Shown here: positions 61,241-64,000 of the stretch, one piece after another
Position numbering within the stretch: position 1 is the stretch's first letter
Layout: each line of letters starts with the position of its first letter
Source: an uncultured Granulosicoccaceae bacterium
GTDB lineage: Bacteria; Pseudomonadota; Gammaproteobacteria; Granulosicoccales; Granulosicoccaceae
Reading direction: 5' to 3'
NCBI GenBank assembly: GCA_937981955.1
Contig: CALJNA010000012.1
Location: 1 to 64,000 of the forward strand
Length of the DNA stretch: 64,000 nucleotides
Translations under genes and position numbers: made by a program
The notes under the pieces: generated by a model
What the model saw: only the letters and a program-made list of their open reading frames with translations
Told to the model about the DNA's origin: nothing
Databases searched by the model: none

Positions 61241-62908
61241 ATGGCTCAATACGTTTACACGATGAATCGGGTGGGAAAGATTGTCCCGCCAAAGCGCCAG
61301 ATTCTTCGCGATATCTCACTGTCTTTCTTTCCCGGTGCGAAAATCGGTGTTCTGGGCTTGAATGGTGCCGGAAAATCGACCTTGCTGCGCATCATGGCTG
61401 GCGTGGATACCGAGATTGAGGGTGAGGCGCGACCCATGCCAGGTATCAATGTCGGCTATTTGCCTCAAGAGCCGGAACTTGACCCGACAAAAACCGTGCG
61501 AGAAGTGGTTGAAGAAGCGGTGGATGAAATCAAGTCAGCGCAAGCCAGGCTGGATGAAATATACGCGCTTTATGCTGAGCCCGATGCAGATTTCGATGCG
61601 CTGGCTGCAGAGCAGGGCAAGCTTGAAGCTATTCTTCAAGCCAGTGACGCCCATAACCTTGATCATCAATTGGAGATTGCGGCCGATGCGCTGCGTCTGC
61701 CGGACTGGGATGCCAAAATTGAACACTTGTCGGGTGGTGAAAAGCGTCGTGTTGCGCTGTGTCGTCTGCTGCTATCCGGACCAGATATGTTGCTACTGGA
61801 TGAGCCAACCAACCACCTTGATGCAGATTCTGTCGGCTGGCTTGAGCAATTTCTGCATGACTTCAACGGAACAGTTGTAGCGATAACCCACGATCGCTAC
61901 TTTCTGGATAACGTGGCCGGCTGGATTCTGGAACTCGACCGGGGTTACGGTATTCCGCACGAAGGAAATTATTCGGGTTGGCTGGATGCGAAAGCGCAGC
62001 GACTTGAAACCGAATCCAAACAGGAATCTGCCCACGCAAAGGCAATGAAAGCAGAACTGGAATGGGTTCGCCAGGGAGCTAAAGGACGGCAATCGAAATC
62101 CAAAGCTCGTCTTGCGCGGTTTGAAGAGATGCAAACGCAGGAGTTTCAGCGCCGTTCGGAAACCAACGAAATTTATATTCCGCCAGGGCCACGTCTGGGT
62201 GACAAGGTTATCGACTTTGAAAATGTCAGCAAATCCTACGGCGATAGAATACTGATTGAAGATTTGTCGTTCAGTATTCCTCAAGGCGCCATTGTGGGTG
62301 TCATCGGTGGAAACGGGGCCGGCAAGTCCACGTTGTTTCGAATGATTATGGGACAGGAAAAACCGGATTCCGGAACCATCTCCATGGGTGAAACGGTTGA
62401 ACTTGCCTATGTCGATCAGAGTCGTGACGATCTTGAAGGTGAGAAAACCGTATTCGAAGTGCTCTCTGGTGGTTCTGATGTGCTGCAAATCGGTAACTAT
62501 GAAATTCCATCGAGAAACTATGTTGGACGATTTAATTTCAAAGGAGCTGATCAACAAAAAGTGGTTAAAGATCTTTCCGGTGGTGAAAGAGGGCGTTTGC
62601 ATTTAGCCATGACACTAAAACAGGGCGCTAACGTTTTACTGCTTGATGAACCATCAAACGATCTTGATGTTGAAACACTACGAGCGCTGGAAGAGGCTTT
62701 GCTCGACTTTGCCGGTGCGGCCATTGTTATTTCACACGATCGCTGGTTTCTGGATCGTGTGGCAACTCATATTCTTGCTTATGAAGATCCTTCAGAGATA
62801 AACTTTTTCCAAGGCAACTATGCCGAGTATGAAGCTGATCGCCGAGAAAGGCTTGGCGACGCAGCAAGTCAACCCAAGCGTGTCAGATACAAAAAACTTG
62901 CGGTCTGA
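61241..62908 (+). CDS. ettA: Energy-dependent translational throttle protein EttA (ABC-F)
   Basis: A 555-residue ABC-F ATPase. Two nucleotide-binding domains with Walker A GLNGAGKSTLL and GGNGAGKSTLF, signatures LSGGEKRRVALCRLLL and LSGGERGRLHLAMTLK, and Walker B LLLDEPTNHLDA and LLLDEPSNDLDV. The arm motif with ETESKQESAHAKAMKAELEW and VRQGAKGRQSKSKARLARFE is EttA-specific. It binds the ribosomal E site and links translation to energy charge. Length equals E. coli EttA (555). It is preceded by a 161-base gap with a small GGCGTT/AACGCC stem, and by sbmA divergently. Confidence 0.96.
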   Translation: MAQYVYTMNRVGKIVPPKRQILRDISLSFFPGAKIGVLGLNGAGKSTLLRIMAGVDTEIEGEARPMPGINVGYLPQEPELDPTKTVREVVEEAVDEIKSAQARLDEIYALYAEPDADFDALAAEQGKLEAILQASDAHNLDHQLEIAADALRLPDWDAKIEHLSGGEKRRVALCRLLLSGPDMLLLDEPTNHLDADSVGWLEQFLHDFNGTVVAITHDRYFLDNVAGWILELDRGYGIPHEGNYSGWLDAKAQRLETESKQESAHAKAMKAELEWVRQGAKGRQSKSKARLARFEEMQTQEFQRRSETNEIYIPPGPRLGDKVIDFENVSKSYGDRILIEDLSFSIPQGAIVGVIGGNGAGKSTLFRMIMGQEKPDSGTISMGETVELAYVDQSRDDLEGEKTVFEVLSGGSDVLQIGNYEIPSRNYVGRFNFKGADQQKVVKDLSGGERGRLHLAMTLKQGANVLLLDEPSNDLDVETLRALEEALLDFAGAAIVISHDRWFLDRVATHILAYEDPSEINFFQGNYAEYEADRRERLGDAASQPKRVRYKKLAV

Positions 62909-62961
62909 ATGCAGCTTACCTGAACAAGCCACATTCTAATAAATTCGGATAAAGCAAAGCT

Positions 62962-63621
62962 ATGCAAACACAAAAACAACTTGATGAAAAGGGCCTGAAA
63001 GTTACATTGGTAGAGCACCCCTTAGTGCAGCACAAACTCTCTTTAATGCGAGAGAAGTCCCAACCGGTTACCGCCTTTCGAAGTTTGCTGCGTGAGATTT
63101 CATGGTTGCTGTGCTTTGAAGTTTGTCGTGATTTGCCATTGGAAATGAAACCTATCGAAACACCGGTAGAAGCGATGGATGCACCGGTTCTGAAGGGTAA
63201 GAAGTTGGCGTTTATCTCTATCTTAAGAGCAGGTAATGGTTTACTCGACGGAATGCTAGATGTTATTCCTTCGGCCCGTGTCGGGCACGTGGGGCTTTAT
63301 CGCGACCCGGAAACACTTGAAGCGGTTGAGTACTATTACAAAGTACCGCATAGCATGGCTGATCGATTGATTGTTGTTGTCGACCCTATGCTGGCCACGG
63401 CTAATTCATCGATTGCTGCGGTACAAAAACTTAAAGATGACGGCGCGGTGAACATGCGCTTTGTCAGTCTTGTGTCGGCTCCCGAAGGAATCGAAGCCTT
63501 CAATAAAGCACATCCCGATGTACCGATTGTGACTGCCGCGGTCGATTCGCATTTGAATGATCACGGTTACATTGTTCCCGGGCTTGGTGATGCCGGCGAC
63601 CGAATATTCGGTACCAAATAA
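62962..63621 (+). CDS. upp: Uracil phosphoribosyltransferase
   Basis: A 219-residue enzyme that makes UMP from uracil and PRPP. Blocks: [53 protein letters not shown], and the uracil site [19 protein letters not shown] at the end. The PRPP loop reads [11 protein letters not shown], where the usual form is DPMLATGGS, a mild variation. About ten residues longer than E. coli Upp because of the N terminus. It follows ettA by 53 bases. Confidence 0.95.
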   Translation: MQTQKQLDEKGLKVTLVEHPLVQHKLSLMREKSQPVTAFRSLLREISWLLCFEVCRDLPLEMKPIETPVEAMDAPVLKGKKLAFISILRAGNGLLDGMLDVIPSARVGHVGLYRDPETLEAVEYYYKVPHSMADRLIVVVDPMLATANSSIAAVQKLKDDGAVNMRFVSLVSAPEGIEAFNKAHPDVPIVTAAVDSHLNDHGYIVPGLGDAGDRIFGTK

Positions 63622-63634
63622 AGCTGGTTAATAT

Positions 63635-64000
63635 ATGCGGAACATCGATCCTCAATTTGATTATGTCATCGTCGGTGCCGGTTCGGCTGGCTGTGTACTG
63701 GCTGCCCGGTTAACCGAGAATCCTGATGTAAAAGTGGCCATTCTTGAGGCTGGCGGGTCGGATAGAAGTATTTTTATTCAGATGCCAACAGCGTTGTCCA
63801 TTCCGATGAACATGGATCGCTATAACTGGGGGTTTGAATCAGAACCAGAGCCTTATCTGGATAATCGTCGAATGGATTGTCCACGTGGGAAAGTACTTGG
63901 CGGTTCGTCATCCATTAACGGGATGGTGTTCGTGCGGGGTCATGCATGTGACATCAACGCGTGGGAAGAGTCTGGCGCTACCGGTTGGAATTACGATGCG
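63635..64000 (+). CDS. betA: Choline dehydrogenase (GMC oxidoreductase), N-terminal part
   Basis: The ATG at 63635 opens a frame that runs off the right end (122 codons visible). FAD motif [18 protein letters not shown] (residues about 8-25), [46 protein letters not shown] and [13 protein letters not shown]. The NRRMxCxRGKxLGGSSxINGM block and the overall spacing match BetA, which oxidises choline to betaine aldehyde. Other GMC alcohol dehydrogenases remain possible until the C terminus is seen. It starts 13 bases after upp. Truncated by the window. Confidence 0.85.
   Translation, partial: MRNIDPQFDYVIVGAGSAGCVLAARLTENPDVKVAILEAGGSDRSIFIQMPTALSIPMNMDRYNWGFESEPEPYLDNRRMDCPRGKVLGGSSSINGMVFVRGHACDINAWEESGATGWNYDA

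Noticed and set aside
61793-62602. Long open frame of 269 codons antisense to ettA
   Set aside because: ettA is complete and unmistakable; the antisense frame encodes nothing recognisable and has no start signal.

Overview
The window looks like a chromosomal segment of a free-living, aerobic, Gram-negative gammaproteobacterium, probably marine. Evidence: lipid A type acyltransferase, lipoprotein signals, CsrA, EttA, an M16C peptidase and SbmA/BacA, together with a TRAP-TAXI transporter and catabolism of quaternary amines, aromatics and branched-chain keto acids. Base composition looks intermediate and fairly even by eye. Apart from a transposase fragment at the extreme left there is no sign of a large mobile element, prophage, CRISPR array, rRNA or tRNA. 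Taxonomy below class is not claimed.

Layout. 1-1770: tail of a transposase gene, a histone H1-like Lys/Ala/Pro-rich repeat gene, a 0.6 kb gene-free stretch with an RNA hairpin, and csrA. 1771-10608: an M16C peptidase, an unusual pilin-domain/ankyrin protein, a translationally coupled pair of secreted proteins (an Fn3-like membrane protein and a CBM9-like lipoprotein) and an amidohydrolase. 10690-16753: a tight five-gene operon for gamma-butyrobetaine/carnitine degradation to glycine betaine, with an ADP-forming acyl-CoA synthetase where other organisms use AMP-forming ligases and a thioesterase. 16754-20378: a formyltransferase-fold gene, an ECF42 sigma factor with its DGPF/YCII partner and a recognisable ECF42-type promoter, and an LpxL-like acyltransferase.

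20388-31226: a phenylacetate catabolism region (paaG, paaI, paaK on +; paaE-D-C-B-A on -; paaX, paaJ on +) with a gph-like phosphatase and an AEC transporter inserted. A nested inverted repeat between paaA and paaX is the best operator candidate. It is followed on the same strand by a DctB-like kinase, a short Fis-type response regulator and a TRAP-TAXI transporter, suggesting regulated uptake of an organic or aromatic acid. 37213-49331: a PAS/GAF/GGDEF/EAL protein, gloB-gloA, a bkd operon (E1alpha, E1beta, E2, E3) and glmS with a small conserved-looking partner.

49456-64000: alkB, a DUF1800/DUF1501 pair of exported proteins, an EamA transporter, a lipase-like hydrolase, a NUDIX protein, a small lipoprotein, a GNAT, a stand-alone HAMP membrane protein, a gamma-carbonic anhydrase homologue, sbmA/bacA, ettA, upp and the start of a choline dehydrogenase (betA), which runs off the right edge. 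Carnitine degradation and choline oxidation both lead to glycine betaine. Phenylacetate and branched-chain keto acids both feed acetyl-CoA/succinyl-CoA.

The points most worth checking are the ADP-forming carnitine operon, the pilin-ankyrin fusion, the ECF42 promoter, the paaA-paaX operator and the kinase/TRAP-TAXI unit attached to paa.
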